A program made the position numbers and the translations under genes. DNA of 33,816 nt from Tychonema litorale BBK16 (lineage in GTDB: Bacteria > Cyanobacteriota > Cyanobacteriia > Cyanobacteriales > Microcoleaceae), in assembly GCF_021648855.1 (NCBI RefSeq), contig NZ_JAKJHX010000045.1, positions 1 to 33,816 on the forward strand, read 5' to 3'. This document shows positions 23,561 to 31,545 of this stretch, piece by piece. Position 1 is the first letter of the stretch, and every line of letters starts with the position of its first letter. Under the pieces are notes generated by a model. That model did not search any database and had not been told where the DNA came from. It was given only the letters and a program-made list of their open reading frames with translations.

Positions 23561-25534
23561 TAGCTCAAATTCATTTTTCCAAGCTTCGTCTTGTTTCCAA
23601 GGAATTTGTTCAGACTTGGGAATCAAGAAATTCTCCAAAACTAGATAATCCATTTCAGTACGCATGAAACAGCGATAAGCATCTTCAGGAGTACAAACAA
23701 TCGGTTCGCCACGGACATTAAAAGAAGTATTAACTAAAATCGCACATCCCGATCGCGCTTCAAAGTGACTAATCAAGTCATAATAACGAGGATTGGTTTC
23801 CTTGTGAACCGTTTGGACACGCGCCGAGTAATCAACGTGGGTAACAGACGGAATCTCGGAACGCGGAACGTTGAGCTTTTCAATGCCAAAAAGTTGTTCT
23901 TGTTCGGCTGTCATCGGAATTCGCAGACTGGTTTTGACAGGAGCAACCAATAGCATATAAGGGCTAGAATGATCCATCTCAAAATAATCAGCAACACGTT
24001 CCGCTAAGATTGACGGCGCAAAAGGTCGAAAAGATTCCCGATATTTGATTTTCAGGTTCATCACCGATTGCATTTTAGCATTGCGAGGATCACCAATGAT
24101 CGATCGACCTCCGAGAGCTCGTGGCCCAAATTCCATCCGCCCTTGGAACCATCCCACCACATTTCCCTGTTCCAGAATTTCTGCCAACTGTGGCATTAAT
24201 TCGGCATCATCCAATCGATGATAACTGGCTTTGACAGCATCCAAGTATTCGAGAATTTCTGTGTCAGCAAACTTTGGCCCCAAATAAGAACCACGCATTT
24301 GGTCATGACAAGTTAAATGAGCAATAGACTTAGTAACAGTTGCCACTGGTTGACTCGTAGTCAGAATTTCTTTGCCATCTTCGACTACTTCACTGGTAGG
24401 AATTACTTGACTTTTTTGTAGTTCTATGGTTTTGACTGGCGAGTTCAGATCCACATTACGCTCTGATTCACAATACTGATACCAAATCGCCAAAGCTGCA
24501 CCCAAAGCACCACCAGCATCTCCTGCGGCTGGTTGAATCCAAATATCTTTGAAAATGCCTTCCCGCAAAATCCGGCCGTTAGCAACGCAATTAAGAGCAA
24601 CGCCACCAGCTAGACAGAGATAATCGACATTCAATTCTTTTTTAACTGTTCTACAAAGCCGCAAAACAACTTCTTCGGTGACAACTTGAATTGAAGCAGC
24701 AATATCCATTTCTCGCTGAGTTAATTGTCCTTCAGATTTGCGTGGTGGCCCTTCAAATAGTTCATCAAATTTCTGATTTGTCATGGTTAAGCCAACTGTG
24801 TAGTTGAAATAATCCATGTTCAAACGGAAAGTTCCATCATCTTTGAGGTCGATTAAATAGTTGAGAATTTTGTCTACATATTTAGGTTCGCCATAAGGCG
24901 CTAAACCCATGAGTTTGTATTCGCCAGAGTTGACTTTGAAGCCTGTGTAGTAGGTGAAAGCGGAATAAAGCAAACCCAAGGAGTGAGGAAAATCGATTTC
25001 CCACTGAGGAGTAAGTTGGTTGCCATCTCCAAGCCAGACTGAGGTTGTTGCCCATTCTCCTACGCCGTCGAGACACAAAACGGCGGCTTTTTGAAATGGG
25101 CTGGGAAAAAATGCTGAGGCGGCGTGGGATTGGTGGTGTTCGGTAAAGAGGAGGGATGGTTTGAGTTTTGAGGTTTTGCAGTTTGCCATTTCTGCGAGTT
25201 CTCTTTTGAGAATGGTTTTGAGGTAAAGCTTTTCTTTTAGCCAGATTGGCATGGCTGCTAGGAAAGACCGAAAACCGTTGGGCGCGTAGGCTAAATAGGT
25301 TTCGAGTAGGCGCTCGAATTTGACTAATGGTTTGTCATAAAAGACTATTCGATCGAGTTGTTGTAGGTCTATTTTTGCTTCTTTTAGGCAATAGGCGATC
25401 GCATTCTTGGGAAATCTGGCATCGTGCTTTTTGCGGGAAAATCTTTCTTCCTGCGCTGCGGCAATAATTTCTCCGTCGCTAATTAAGGCTGCGGCGCTGT
25501 CGTGATAGTACGCTGAGATTCCAAGTATGTTCAT
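23555..25534 (-). CDS. O-carbamoyltransferase (NodU/CmcH family, SxtI-like)
   Basis: A 659-residue enzyme of the NodU/CmcH/TobZ family, which transfers a carbamoyl group from carbamoyl phosphate via carbamoyl-adenylate to a hydroxyl of a sugar, antibiotic or other compound. The N-terminal YgjD-like domain starts MNILGISAYYHDSAAALI and carries the metal-binding motif EHHQSHAASAF (His at 133, 134, 137), LCLDGVGEW and CLAGGVALNCVANG. The C-terminal YrdC-like domain starts near MRGSYLGPKF and contains GRMEFGPRALGGRSI and LVNTSFNVRGEP. An extra segment (about 370-415) between the domains is longer than usual in my memory of the family. GAGGAG lies 5 bp before ATG 25534; a GTG 12 bp further up overlaps that site and is rejected. 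It leads an apparent six-gene operon in the order sxtI-J-K-L plus two SGNH-like genes. The acceptor is unknown. Confidence 0.93.
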   Translation of the reverse strand: MNILGISAYYHDSAAALISDGEIIAAAQEERFSRKKHDARFPKNAIAYCLKEAKIDLQQLDRIVFYDKPLVKFERLLETYLAYAPNGFRSFLAAMPIWLKEKLYLKTILKRELAEMANCKTSKLKPSLLFTEHHQSHAASAFFPSPFQKAAVLCLDGVGEWATTSVWLGDGNQLTPQWEIDFPHSLGLLYSAFTYYTGFKVNSGEYKLMGLAPYGEPKYVDKILNYLIDLKDDGTFRLNMDYFNYTVGLTMTNQKFDELFEGPPRKSEGQLTQREMDIAASIQVVTEEVVLRLCRTVKKELNVDYLCLAGGVALNCVANGRILREGIFKDIWIQPAAGDAGGALGAALAIWYQYCESERNVDLNSPVKTIELQKSQVIPTSEVVEDGKEILTTSQPVATVTKSIAHLTCHDQMRGSYLGPKFADTEILEYLDAVKASYHRLDDAELMPQLAEILEQGNVVGWFQGRMEFGPRALGGRSIIGDPRNAKMQSVMNLKIKYRESFRPFAPSILAERVADYFEMDHSSPYMLLVAPVKTSLRIPMTAEQEQLFGIEKLNVPRSEIPSVTHVDYSARVQTVHKETNPRYYDLISHFEARSGCAILVNTSFNVRGEPIVCTPEDAYRCFMRTEMDYLVLENFLIPKSEQIPWKQDEAWKNEFELD

Positions 25535-25629
25535 CGCTCTCCTCACAAATCGCTATGCGTTTGCATCTGAATATTTAGAATAGTCAACGATTATAGCTGC
25601 TTAGGTGTGGATTTGAATTTTTTCTTTAA

Positions 25630-25665
25630 TCCAAAATCGCAAATCTAAAATCTAAAATCGCTGGA
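25630..25665. repeat. Heptamer tandem repeat (TAAAATC type)
   Basis: Same repeat as at 2933-2959 in the opposite orientation (CTAAAATCTAAAATCG, preceded by the variant AAATCGCAAATC). Its TTTTAG, read on the minus strand, provides the stop of the neighbouring membrane protein gene. Confidence 0.6.
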
Positions 25666-26140
25666 TCCGTCGCCCCCAAGCTCTAAAGTATGTCACTAGG
25701 GGGAATTGGTAAAATTCGCCTACCAACCAGAGGACTATGCCTAGATGGGACAAAAAGGCTAAGCCTGTCCAAACTGAGGGTAGCCAGGATAGGCGACTAC
25801 CGGGAATTGGGGGGAAATAGTAGGCTGATAGCCCTAGTAAGGTAGTGGGAAGGAAGATGAGACCGATCGCGGCTGCGAAGTAAGGCCATCCGAATTCTAC
25901 GCCTTCGAGGTGGGCTCCGATCCATTGTTTGCCGTCCCAGTGCCAAGTTACGGGGGGTACGCGATCGGCCATTTTGAGCATTTGTCTTTCTGCACTGCCG
26001 GTGAAGATGTGTTGACAAAAGTTGCAACCGAGGGCTTCCATCATTGGCATGGGAGAGATTTCGCCGGTGCGACAAACGGGGCAAGGATATGTGTCTTGTT
26101 CGGGGTTGAAAGGACGGGTGGATTTTTTGAAGGTTTGCAT
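25652..26140 (-). CDS. Zinc-ribbon membrane protein of unknown function
   Basis: A 162-residue protein with a cytosolic zinc ribbon at the N-terminus (CPVC at about 20-23 and CNFC at about 39-42) followed by a short Trp-rich stretch (PPVTWHWDGKQWIGAHLEG) and two or three membrane helices (about 84-107, 120-142). It seems to be a conserved cyanobacterial protein, but I know no function. The last residues RRIQRF and the stop fall into a heptamer repeat, so the original C-terminus may have been altered. It is transcribed toward the carbamoyltransferase gene's promoter region with a 117-bp gap; whether it belongs to that operon is unclear. Confidence 0.75.
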   Translation of the reverse strand: MQTFKKSTRPFNPEQDTYPCPVCRTGEISPMPMMEALGCNFCQHIFTGSAERQMLKMADRVPPVTWHWDGKQWIGAHLEGVEFGWPYFAAAIGLIFLPTTLLGLSAYYFPPIPGSRLSWLPSVWTGLAFLSHLGIVLWLVGEFYQFPLVTYFRAWGRRIQRF

Positions 26141-26246
26141 GGATATGAGAGTTTGTCAAGAGATTGAATGATCTTAACGCGATATTACTATCTAGCAACA
26201 GGCATCTTGCCTGTTCATAAAAAGCTTATTGAAATACTCCAAGAAC

Positions 26247-27047
26247 TCAGTTCAGTCGAACTCGGCCGCAGGTAAAGGCTTGTATTCGATCGCGCCCCAA
26301 ACGCAATAGCAAACGGCCAGATTCGTCAATGCCAGCAGCTTGTCCGCAGATGGTTTTGTCGGAAAGTTCGATCGCCACATTGCAACCAAAAAGCGCGTCA
26401 CGGTGTTGCAATTCTGGCAACAGTCTGGCTAAACCGGAGTTTTCGGCTGGTTTGTCGGTTTGGGAAAACATATGGGCTAGTTGGAGAAGATAGTGTCGCA
26501 GCCGATCGAGCAAACATAATTCATCTGGTACTTGACTCGTCATAGAATGCAAGCTGATCGCATTGCCGATCGCACTGGCATTAAGTCCACTGCGATCGAA
26601 ATCTACGCACAGGTTGATGCCGATGCCGACAACGGCGCGAGTTTTGCCGGAAACAGGGCTAGAAGTGGCTTCACAGAGAATTCCGGCTAATTTGCGACGA
26701 TCGATCCAAATGTCGTTTGGCCATTTCAGGCGCAGCAGAGTGCGACAGTCTGGAACTAAATCTTCGATCGCATAGATCACGGCTAAACCAACGGCCAAAC
26801 TGAGTCCCGATAACAGATTGGAGTTGAGGTTGTCGAGTACAAAACTAGCAGTCAAAACACCGGTTGGGGCGTACCAGGTGCGTCCGTGTTGGCCTCTGCC
26901 GCTGGTTTGTCGTTTGGTGAATACGACATCTCCGTGGTTGAGTTGGGCTGCGCGGGCGATCGCGATCGTGTTGGTACTCGGACAGGTATCTAACCAGTGT
27001 AGCCAGTGAGGGAGGTTTGGGCGATCGGATTCTAGGGATTGGGGCAC
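26247..27047 (-). CDS. birA: Biotin--[acetyl-CoA-carboxylase] ligase
   Basis: A 266-residue class I biotin protein ligase, which activates biotin to biotinyl-AMP and attaches it to the BCCP subunit of acetyl-CoA carboxylase. The catalytic domain has TCPSTNTIA, the adenylate-binding loop GRGQHGRTW (50-58), KWPNDI (108-113), KLAGIL with Lys119, and VGIGINL. A small C-terminal SH3-like part (about 218-266, GQAAGIDESGRLLLR) follows. There is no N-terminal DNA-binding domain, so it does not act as the bio-operon repressor, as is normal in cyanobacteria. The start is GTG at 27047; no in-frame ATG lies close by that would keep the N-terminal strand. It is probably monocistronic. Confidence 0.93.
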   Translation of the reverse strand: MPQSLESDRPNLPHWLHWLDTCPSTNTIAIARAAQLNHGDVVFTKRQTSGRGQHGRTWYAPTGVLTASFVLDNLNSNLLSGLSLAVGLAVIYAIEDLVPDCRTLLRLKWPNDIWIDRRKLAGILCEATSSPVSGKTRAVVGIGINLCVDFDRSGLNASAIGNAISLHSMTSQVPDELCLLDRLRHYLLQLAHMFSQTDKPAENSGLARLLPELQHRDALFGCNVAIELSDKTICGQAAGIDESGRLLLRLGRDRIQAFTCGRVRLN

Positions 27048-27065
27048 GGGAATTAATTAAAACAG

Positions 27066-27194
27066 ATAAGCTGTTACGCATTTAAACCACTAACTATCTA
27101 CCTAGGGTGCGTCAGCTAGAACACTGACTATACATGGGAAACGCCTTAAAACTGACGCACCCTACAATACCATTTTAAATGCGTAACAGCTTAT
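27066..27194. mobile_element. 129-bp MITE-like element with 21-bp perfect terminal inverted repeats
   Basis: The ends ATAAGCTGTTACGCATTTAA(A) at 27066-27086 and 27174-27194 are perfect inverted copies. A second perfect 13-bp inverted repeat (TAGGGTGCGTCAG at 27103-27115 and its complement at 27152-27164) lies inside. It has no coding capacity. It sits directly at the left edge of hairpin repeat copy 4, in place of that repeat's normal left flank, so it probably inserted into it. Confidence 0.8.
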
Positions 27195-27283
27195 AGAGGA
27201 CAAGGCAATGCCGTTTCTTGCGCGCTAGATTATTTGTAGGGAAACGGCATTGCCGTATCCTGATTTTCGGTAATATTAATTCC
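27193..27283. repeat. GGCAGTGCC hairpin repeat, copy 4
   Basis: The variant GGACAAGGCAATGCCGTTTC faces GAAACGGCATTGCCGTATCC; the change to GGCAATGCC is compensated in the facing block (GGCATTGCC), so pairing is kept. The right flank TTTTCGGTAATATTAATTCC matches the other copies. Confidence 0.8.
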
Positions 27284-27318
27284 CATAATTCTCGATAGTA
27301 TCAATCAATCTAAAAAAT

Positions 27319-27351
27319 AGGGTCTTACCAATTGGTAAGATCCTGTTTTTT
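27319..27351 (-). terminator. Rho-independent terminator downstream of tRNA-Leu
   Basis: Hairpin AGGGTCTTACCAA / TTGGTAAGATCCT (13-bp arms, one G-T type mismatch) at 27319-27344, with T-runs on both sides, so it can work for either strand. It lies ~25 bp beyond the 3' end of the tRNA gene. Confidence 0.75.
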
Positions 27352-27367
27352 ACAATTAGATTTTATA

Positions 27368-27449
27368 TGCGGATAAAAGGACTTGAACCTTCACTCCTTT
27401 CGGAACCAGAACCTAAATCTGGCGCGTCTGCCAATTTCGCCATATCCGC
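27368..27449 (-). tRNA. trnL-UAG: tRNA-Leu (anticodon UAG)
   Basis: On the minus strand an 82-nt sequence folds as a class II tRNA: acceptor GCGGATA / TATCCGC, discriminator A, D-arm GGCGAAATTGGCAGACGC, anticodon stem CCAGA / TCTGG with loop TTTAGGT (anticodon TAG), a long variable arm (TTCCGAAAGGAG) and T-loop GGTTCAAGTCC. It reads CUA and other CUN leucine codons. No CCA is encoded, as is common in cyanobacteria. Confidence 0.95.
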
Positions 27450-27504
27450 TCGATCGCATTAAATCACCATAGCACACCACTGTTTTATCTGTCAATCAAA
27501 ATAG

Positions 27505-27532
27505 AGAAACCCGGTTTCAGGCAAAACCGGGT
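27505..27532. terminator. AAACCCGGTTT hairpin downstream of the peptidoglycan-binding gene
   Basis: Arms AAACCCGGTTT and AAACCGGGTTT around a 6-base loop, 51 bp past the stop of the minus-strand gene. Only a weak T-stretch (CTATTTTG) follows on that strand. The same arms occur in the repeats at 10836 and 32274, so this may be a reduced copy used as a terminator. Confidence 0.5.
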
Positions 27533-27582
27533 TTGCTTCTGAGTTATGGCCACAGCAAGTTCCCCAATCTCTGACTCATCAC

Positions 27583-28353
27583 TTAGTTGTTGCCGATCGC
27601 CTTCCAAGTGATTTCGTCCACCAAGCCGTCAGCCTTCAAACCTTGAGACTCCTGAAATCCCTTGACAGCAGCAATAGTGCGATCGCCAAAAATACCGTCG
27701 ATCGGACCCGGAGCATAACCCGCCACTTCCAAGCGCACCTGCAACGTCTTCACCTTGGCACCAGAGGAGCCTTTAGTGAGAATAGTTAAAGCAGCAATCG
27801 TTTTGGTCGGAACCGAAGCCTCGTTCTCGATAGGAGCATCGTTCTGAAAAACTTTAGCAGCTTTCACTGGATCGGCCGCTAAAGCTGTCCAAGTGCTTTT
27901 GTCCACAATCCCATCTGAATTCAACCCCTTAGACTGCTGAAAATCATTCACAGCCGATGTGGTGCGGGAACCATAGGAACCGTCGATCGCACCGATCGCA
28001 AAACCATGAATTTGCAACCGCTGCTGTATGGCTGCAACCTCTGGGCCATCCGCTCCTGCTGATATAGTTTTCTCCTTTCTGACTGGCTTTTGCTCCCCAG
28101 CATAAAAAGGCTTATTAAACATATTTCTTTCAGAATTTGCCTCTGGGGATACCGAAGCACCATAGTCAGCAGGAGCAACAAATTCTTGGCGGCCCTGTTC
28201 TTGAACAAAACTTTTGGACTCAAAAGCCGCAGTAGCATTTCTGGTCAATCCAGGAGTTATCAAAGCCACTAAACCGAGAATCGTAGCAGTAGTTACACGC
28301 ATAAGTTTCATTTGTTGGAAAAGTTCGTCTATTCTAATATTGCCCAATCTCAT
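27583..28353 (-). CDS. Secreted protein with two peptidoglycan-binding (PGBD) domains
   Basis: A 256-residue exported protein. An internal ATG at 28311 (MKLMRVTTATILGLVALITP) would give a classic signal peptide with a cut near ATA-A; from the ATG at 28353 the same signal has a 14-residue longer n-region, so the inner start is a fair alternative. Two PG_binding_1 domains lie at about 102-160 and 196-254, each with the pattern (I/L)QxRLxxxG(F/Y)xxGxIDGxxGxRTxxAVxxFQ and ending in W(T/K)A. They should bind peptidoglycan; there is no catalytic domain. The linker between signal and domains (about 45-98) is Glu/Lys-rich. It may be an envelope structural protein or a targeting subunit for a hydrolase encoded elsewhere. 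Confidence 0.88.
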   Translation of the reverse strand: MRLGNIRIDELFQQMKLMRVTTATILGLVALITPGLTRNATAAFESKSFVQEQGRQEFVAPADYGASVSPEANSERNMFNKPFYAGEQKPVRKEKTISAGADGPEVAAIQQRLQIHGFAIGAIDGSYGSRTTSAVNDFQQSKGLNSDGIVDKSTWTALAADPVKAAKVFQNDAPIENEASVPTKTIAALTILTKGSSGAKVKTLQVRLEVAGYAPGPIDGIFGDRTIAAVKGFQESQGLKADGLVDEITWKAIGNN

Positions 28354-28400
28354 TGTATTACCAGGATTGTTTTCTGAGAAATATCTCCTATGACCTAACT

Positions 28401-29984
28401 TTAGATGACATAAAACTCCCCATACTTGTGGCGAATGTACCGCACAAACGGAGCGATAGTTAAAGGAGAACCAGTAACTCGATCGACCAATTCGACAGCA
28501 GTGTACTTACGACCGTGCTGATAGATATTTTGTTTGAGCCAATCGTGGAGTACGGTAAAGTTTCCCTGCTCTATTTCAACCGGAATTTCGGGATTGATTT
28601 TGACGGCTGCTTCGTAGAATTGGGCGCTCATTAAGTTACCCAGGGTGTAGCCTTGGAACATTCCGCCGATCGTCCCAACATACCAGTGAACATCCTGCAT
28701 TGCACCCTCGCAATTATTCTCCGGGACAATTCCCAGGTCAGCTTTGTAGCGATCGTTCCAAGCTTCCGGGAGGTCGTGAACCGAGAGTTTTCCCTCTACC
28801 ATTGCCAATTCTAGGTCAAAACGGATCGCTACGTGGAGGTTGTAAGTTACTTCATCGGCATCGGTGCGGACGAGCGATCGCCCAACCTTGTTAATTGCTT
28901 TGTAAAATTGGTCAGTCGTAACCTGTCCCAACTGCCGCAAAAACACGCCTTGCAATTGCGGGTAAAAACATTCCCAGAAACCGCGACTGCGGCCGACCAA
29001 ATTTTCCCAAAGCCGGGACTGGCTTTCGTGAACACCAGAGGAAATGCCACCAGCAAGCAGTGTGCCTTCAAATTCGGCAGAATTTCCGAGTTCGTAAAGA
29101 GCGTGTCCGGCTTCGTGGATACTGCTAAAAAGTGCTTGATCCAAGTGGTCTTTGTAGACGCGGGTGGTGATTCGCACGTCGTCTATGGAGAAGTTGGTCA
29201 TAAACGGGTGCAAGGTAATGTCTTGTCGTCCCCGTTGGAAGTCGTAGCCCATACGTTCTACGACTGTGCGCGTGAATTCTAGTTGCTGGGCTTCTGCAAA
29301 GTCTTGGTGTAAGCAGGAGTCGTCAGCGGGGGTTTGGGAGGTGATGGCTTCGACTATGGGCACTAATTCTTGACGCAATTGGGCGAACAGCGGGCGCAAA
29401 ATCGATACTTTCATCCCGTAGTCGCTACGATCGATCAAAGGATCGGCAATATGTTCATATCCGGGGAAAAACTCTGCGTATTGCCTACTTAATTCTAGGG
29501 TTTTTTCGAGATATGGCTCGACGGCGGCAAAGTTGTTGGTAGCTTTCGCGCTAGCCCAAGCTTCGTAGGAGTCGGCTTGGTGGCGGCAGAGTTGAGCCAT
29601 GAAGGCTGCGGGGACTCTGGCGGCGCGATCGTAATCTCTGCGGGCGACGCGGATCAGACTGGCTGTGTTGGAGTCGTAGGGGAGGCTTTGTTCGTAGCCC
29701 CGCAAGTCTTCTAGGAGTTCGCCAATTTTCGGATCGGTAAATTTTTCGTGGGATATTTGTTTGAGGGTAGCCAACTGGCGACTTCTGGCGCTTGCACCTT
29801 TGATGGGCATATAGGTGGCTTGATCCCAATGCAATAGGGAAGAAGCTGACTCGATGTCGATAATTTCGCTAAGACGGACTGTGAGTTGACCGAATTTTGT
29901 CTGAGTTTTGTCTAGGGTTTGCATGATTGGGGTTAACGGTACGGTTTTGCCGGCAAAAGTTGTAGTGCGGCGTTTATAATTCAT
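28401..29984 (-). CDS. M32 family metallocarboxypeptidase (carboxypeptidase Taq type)
   Basis: A zinc carboxypeptidase of family M32 that removes C-terminal amino acids from peptides in the cytosol. From ATG 29984 it has 527 residues. The zinc motif HEAGH is at about 290-294, with the third ligand in HESQSRLWEN about 30 residues later, and the DWDQ-like lead SSLLHWDQATYMP is present. Family members are about 500-510 residues and often begin near MQTLDKTQ, so ATG 29924 (507 residues) is a good alternative start; the first 20 residues (MNYKRRTTTFAGK) look additional. It begins 3 bp after the stop of the TPR gene, which suggests co-transcription with it. Confidence 0.92.
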   Translation of the reverse strand: MNYKRRTTTFAGKTVPLTPIMQTLDKTQTKFGQLTVRLSEIIDIESASSLLHWDQATYMPIKGASARSRQLATLKQISHEKFTDPKIGELLEDLRGYEQSLPYDSNTASLIRVARRDYDRAARVPAAFMAQLCRHQADSYEAWASAKATNNFAAVEPYLEKTLELSRQYAEFFPGYEHIADPLIDRSDYGMKVSILRPLFAQLRQELVPIVEAITSQTPADDSCLHQDFAEAQQLEFTRTVVERMGYDFQRGRQDITLHPFMTNFSIDDVRITTRVYKDHLDQALFSSIHEAGHALYELGNSAEFEGTLLAGGISSGVHESQSRLWENLVGRSRGFWECFYPQLQGVFLRQLGQVTTDQFYKAINKVGRSLVRTDADEVTYNLHVAIRFDLELAMVEGKLSVHDLPEAWNDRYKADLGIVPENNCEGAMQDVHWYVGTIGGMFQGYTLGNLMSAQFYEAAVKINPEIPVEIEQGNFTVLHDWLKQNIYQHGRKYTAVELVDRVTGSPLTIAPFVRYIRHKYGEFYVI

Positions 29985-29987
29985 CAA

Positions 29988-31208
29988 TCATTGCCTACCC
30001 TGAGTTAAAGCCAAAGACCGCACTTGTTCACGTATTGTATTAAATTTTGAGTCATTTTGGCATATTTTTAGGTATTTTTTCGGATTAAGCTCGATCGCCT
30101 TACGGAGATTTTCGATCGCTTTGTCAGTCATACTTGCTACAGATTCGGGCTGATTTTTTGACTCGCGTACCTCTTTTTCCAGGGCGTAGACGCAAGCTTT
30201 TTGATAGTAAAGGTTTGGATCATCTGGTTTGAGTGCGATGATTTTATCGTAGTCCGCGATGGCTTCAGCAAATCGTTCTATTTTTCTGAGGGCGACGGCG
30301 CGGTTGTACAAAGCTTCGGCATTGTCGGGCGCTATTTCTAATGTTTTGTCCCAGGAGGCGATGGCTTCGGAGTATTGCTGTAAATTGGCTAGGGCTAAAC
30401 CACGGTTGTACCAAGTTTCACTGTCGTCTGGTTTGAGTGCAAGGCCTTTGTCCCAGGAGTCTATGGCTTCTGCAAATTTTCCCATTTGGGCGATCGCAGT
30501 GCCGCGTTTGTTCCAGACTTCGGGGGATTTTGGTCGTAGTTGAAGGGTTTTGTCGTAGTCAGCGATCGCCTCTAGGTAACGTTTGGCATCGGCTAAAGCG
30601 ACTCCGCGATTATACCACGCTTGGTGCAAATCTGGTTTAAATTCGATCGCCTTGTCGTAAGCTGCGATCGCCTTGTCGTTTTGTCCTGATTTTTTGAGGG
30701 AAAATGCTTTGTTGTACCAAGCTTCCCAGTAGTCTGGTTGAATCGTTAAGGCTTTTTCGTAGGAGGCGATGGCTTCGTCGAAGCGTTCCAAAGTAACGAG
30801 GGCATTACCACGGTTTGACCACGCTTCATGATAAACTGGTTTAAATTTGATCGCTTTTTCGTAGGATGCGATCGCCTCTGAGAGCCTGTTGCACTTCCGC
30901 AGAACATTGCCAAGATTGTACAATGCTTCTGGGTTGTCGGGTTTGATTTTGATAGATTCATCATAGGCGGCGATCGCCTCCTGTAGCTGTCCCAATTTTC
31001 TGAGAGCTACACCTTTGTTATACCAAGCTTCGTGAAATTGTGGTTCTAGTCTGATCGCTTTATCCCAGGATTCGATCGCAGGTTGCAACATTCCCATCTC
31101 TTCTAGGGCGTTACCGCGATCGTACCAAGTTTGGGGATCTTGGGGATTTAGTTCTATGGATGTTCCCCCACGGTCGATCGGCTTTTCCATACTAGCTAGT
31201 TTTTGCAA
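29988..31208 (-). CDS. TPR-repeat protein
   Basis: A 406-residue protein made of about ten tetratricopeptide repeats of 34 residues (AWYNKGVALRKLGQLQEAIAAYDESIKIKPDN type), after a ~20-residue lead and before a closing segment (AIENLRKAIELNPKKYLKICQNDSKFNTIREQVRSLAL). No signal peptide or catalytic domain is present, so it is probably a protein-interaction scaffold. The start is TTG at 31208, chosen because GAGGTGA lies 6 bp upstream; the ATG at 31190 has no such site. The closing segment is shared with the second TPR gene at 33097, so the two are paralogues. It is followed closely by the M32 peptidase gene. Confidence 0.88.
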   Translation of the reverse strand: MQKLASMEKPIDRGGTSIELNPQDPQTWYDRGNALEEMGMLQPAIESWDKAIRLEPQFHEAWYNKGVALRKLGQLQEAIAAYDESIKIKPDNPEALYNLGNVLRKCNRLSEAIASYEKAIKFKPVYHEAWSNRGNALVTLERFDEAIASYEKALTIQPDYWEAWYNKAFSLKKSGQNDKAIAAYDKAIEFKPDLHQAWYNRGVALADAKRYLEAIADYDKTLQLRPKSPEVWNKRGTAIAQMGKFAEAIDSWDKGLALKPDDSETWYNRGLALANLQQYSEAIASWDKTLEIAPDNAEALYNRAVALRKIERFAEAIADYDKIIALKPDDPNLYYQKACVYALEKEVRESKNQPESVASMTDKAIENLRKAIELNPKKYLKICQNDSKFNTIREQVRSLALTQGRQ

Positions 31209-31214
31209 GGGATT

Positions 31215-31221
31215 TCACCTC
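31215..31221 (-). promoter_or_regulatory. Shine-Dalgarno site deciding the TTG start of the TPR gene
   Basis: GAGGTGA on the minus strand, 6 bp before the TTG at 31208. No comparable site precedes the in-frame ATG 18 bp downstream. Confidence 0.6.
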
Positions 31222-31469
31222 ATTTTTTGTAAAGTTGCCGTTTTTTTATATTAACTTTTATACTAAGACGCTTTGTGACCTTGCCACAAGCTGAACCTGA
31301 GTATTTTGGGAGTTTTCGGTCGATTTACAGAAAATTTCAAAAAATCTTCAATCTGGGTGGCAAGTAAATCCACTTAATTAAACATAAAATACTAATGACT
31401 AAAAAGCTTCCCTTATCAACATTCTTCCTGCTGGTATATAGCGATCCTAAATCAACTGGATAATTTATT

Positions 31470-31535
31470 GTAGGGACAATCCCCCCGTGGTTGCCCGATT
31501 CATCGGGGGGTAGGCACGGGGGCACTACCCCTACA
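31470..31535. repeat. Extragenic hairpin repeat, CCCCCCGTGG type
   Basis: Arms CCCCCCG and CGGGGGG around a 16-base loop, enclosed by TGTAGGG and CCCCTACA. The right part (GGCACGGGGGCACTACCCCTA) resembles cyanobacterial 'GGCACGGGGGCA' repeats. It lies 10 bp beyond the Uma2 gene's stop and may end its transcription. Confidence 0.6.
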
Positions 31536-31545
31536 TATTTTCGCG

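Larger units (their letters stand above)
27048..27582. other. Region without protein genes: MITE-like element, hairpin repeat, tRNA gene and terminators
   Basis: From left to right it holds a 129-bp inverted-repeat element, the fourth GGCAGTGCC hairpin repeat, a rho-independent terminator, tRNA-Leu(UAG) on the minus strand and a compact ACCCGGTTT hairpin. No ORF is credible. Confidence 0.75.
31209..31545. other. 337-bp gene-free stretch with one hairpin repeat
   Basis: It contains the leader of the TPR gene and, at about 31470-31535, a CCCCCCG / CGGGGGG hairpin repeat with outer TGTAGGG / CCCCTACA arms. Nothing else was recognised. Confidence 0.55.

Noticed and set aside
18849..25534. Saxitoxin biosynthetic cluster
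   Set aside because: Only the sxtI-J-K-L type genes are seen. No sxtA polyketide-type gene, amidinotransferase or Rieske oxygenase is in the window, and this module occurs with other carbamoyltransferases.
25797..26198. 133-residue minus-strand ORF overlapping the zinc-ribbon protein
   Set aside because: An Arg/His/Ser-rich out-of-frame translation; the zinc ribbon and membrane helices are in the other frame.
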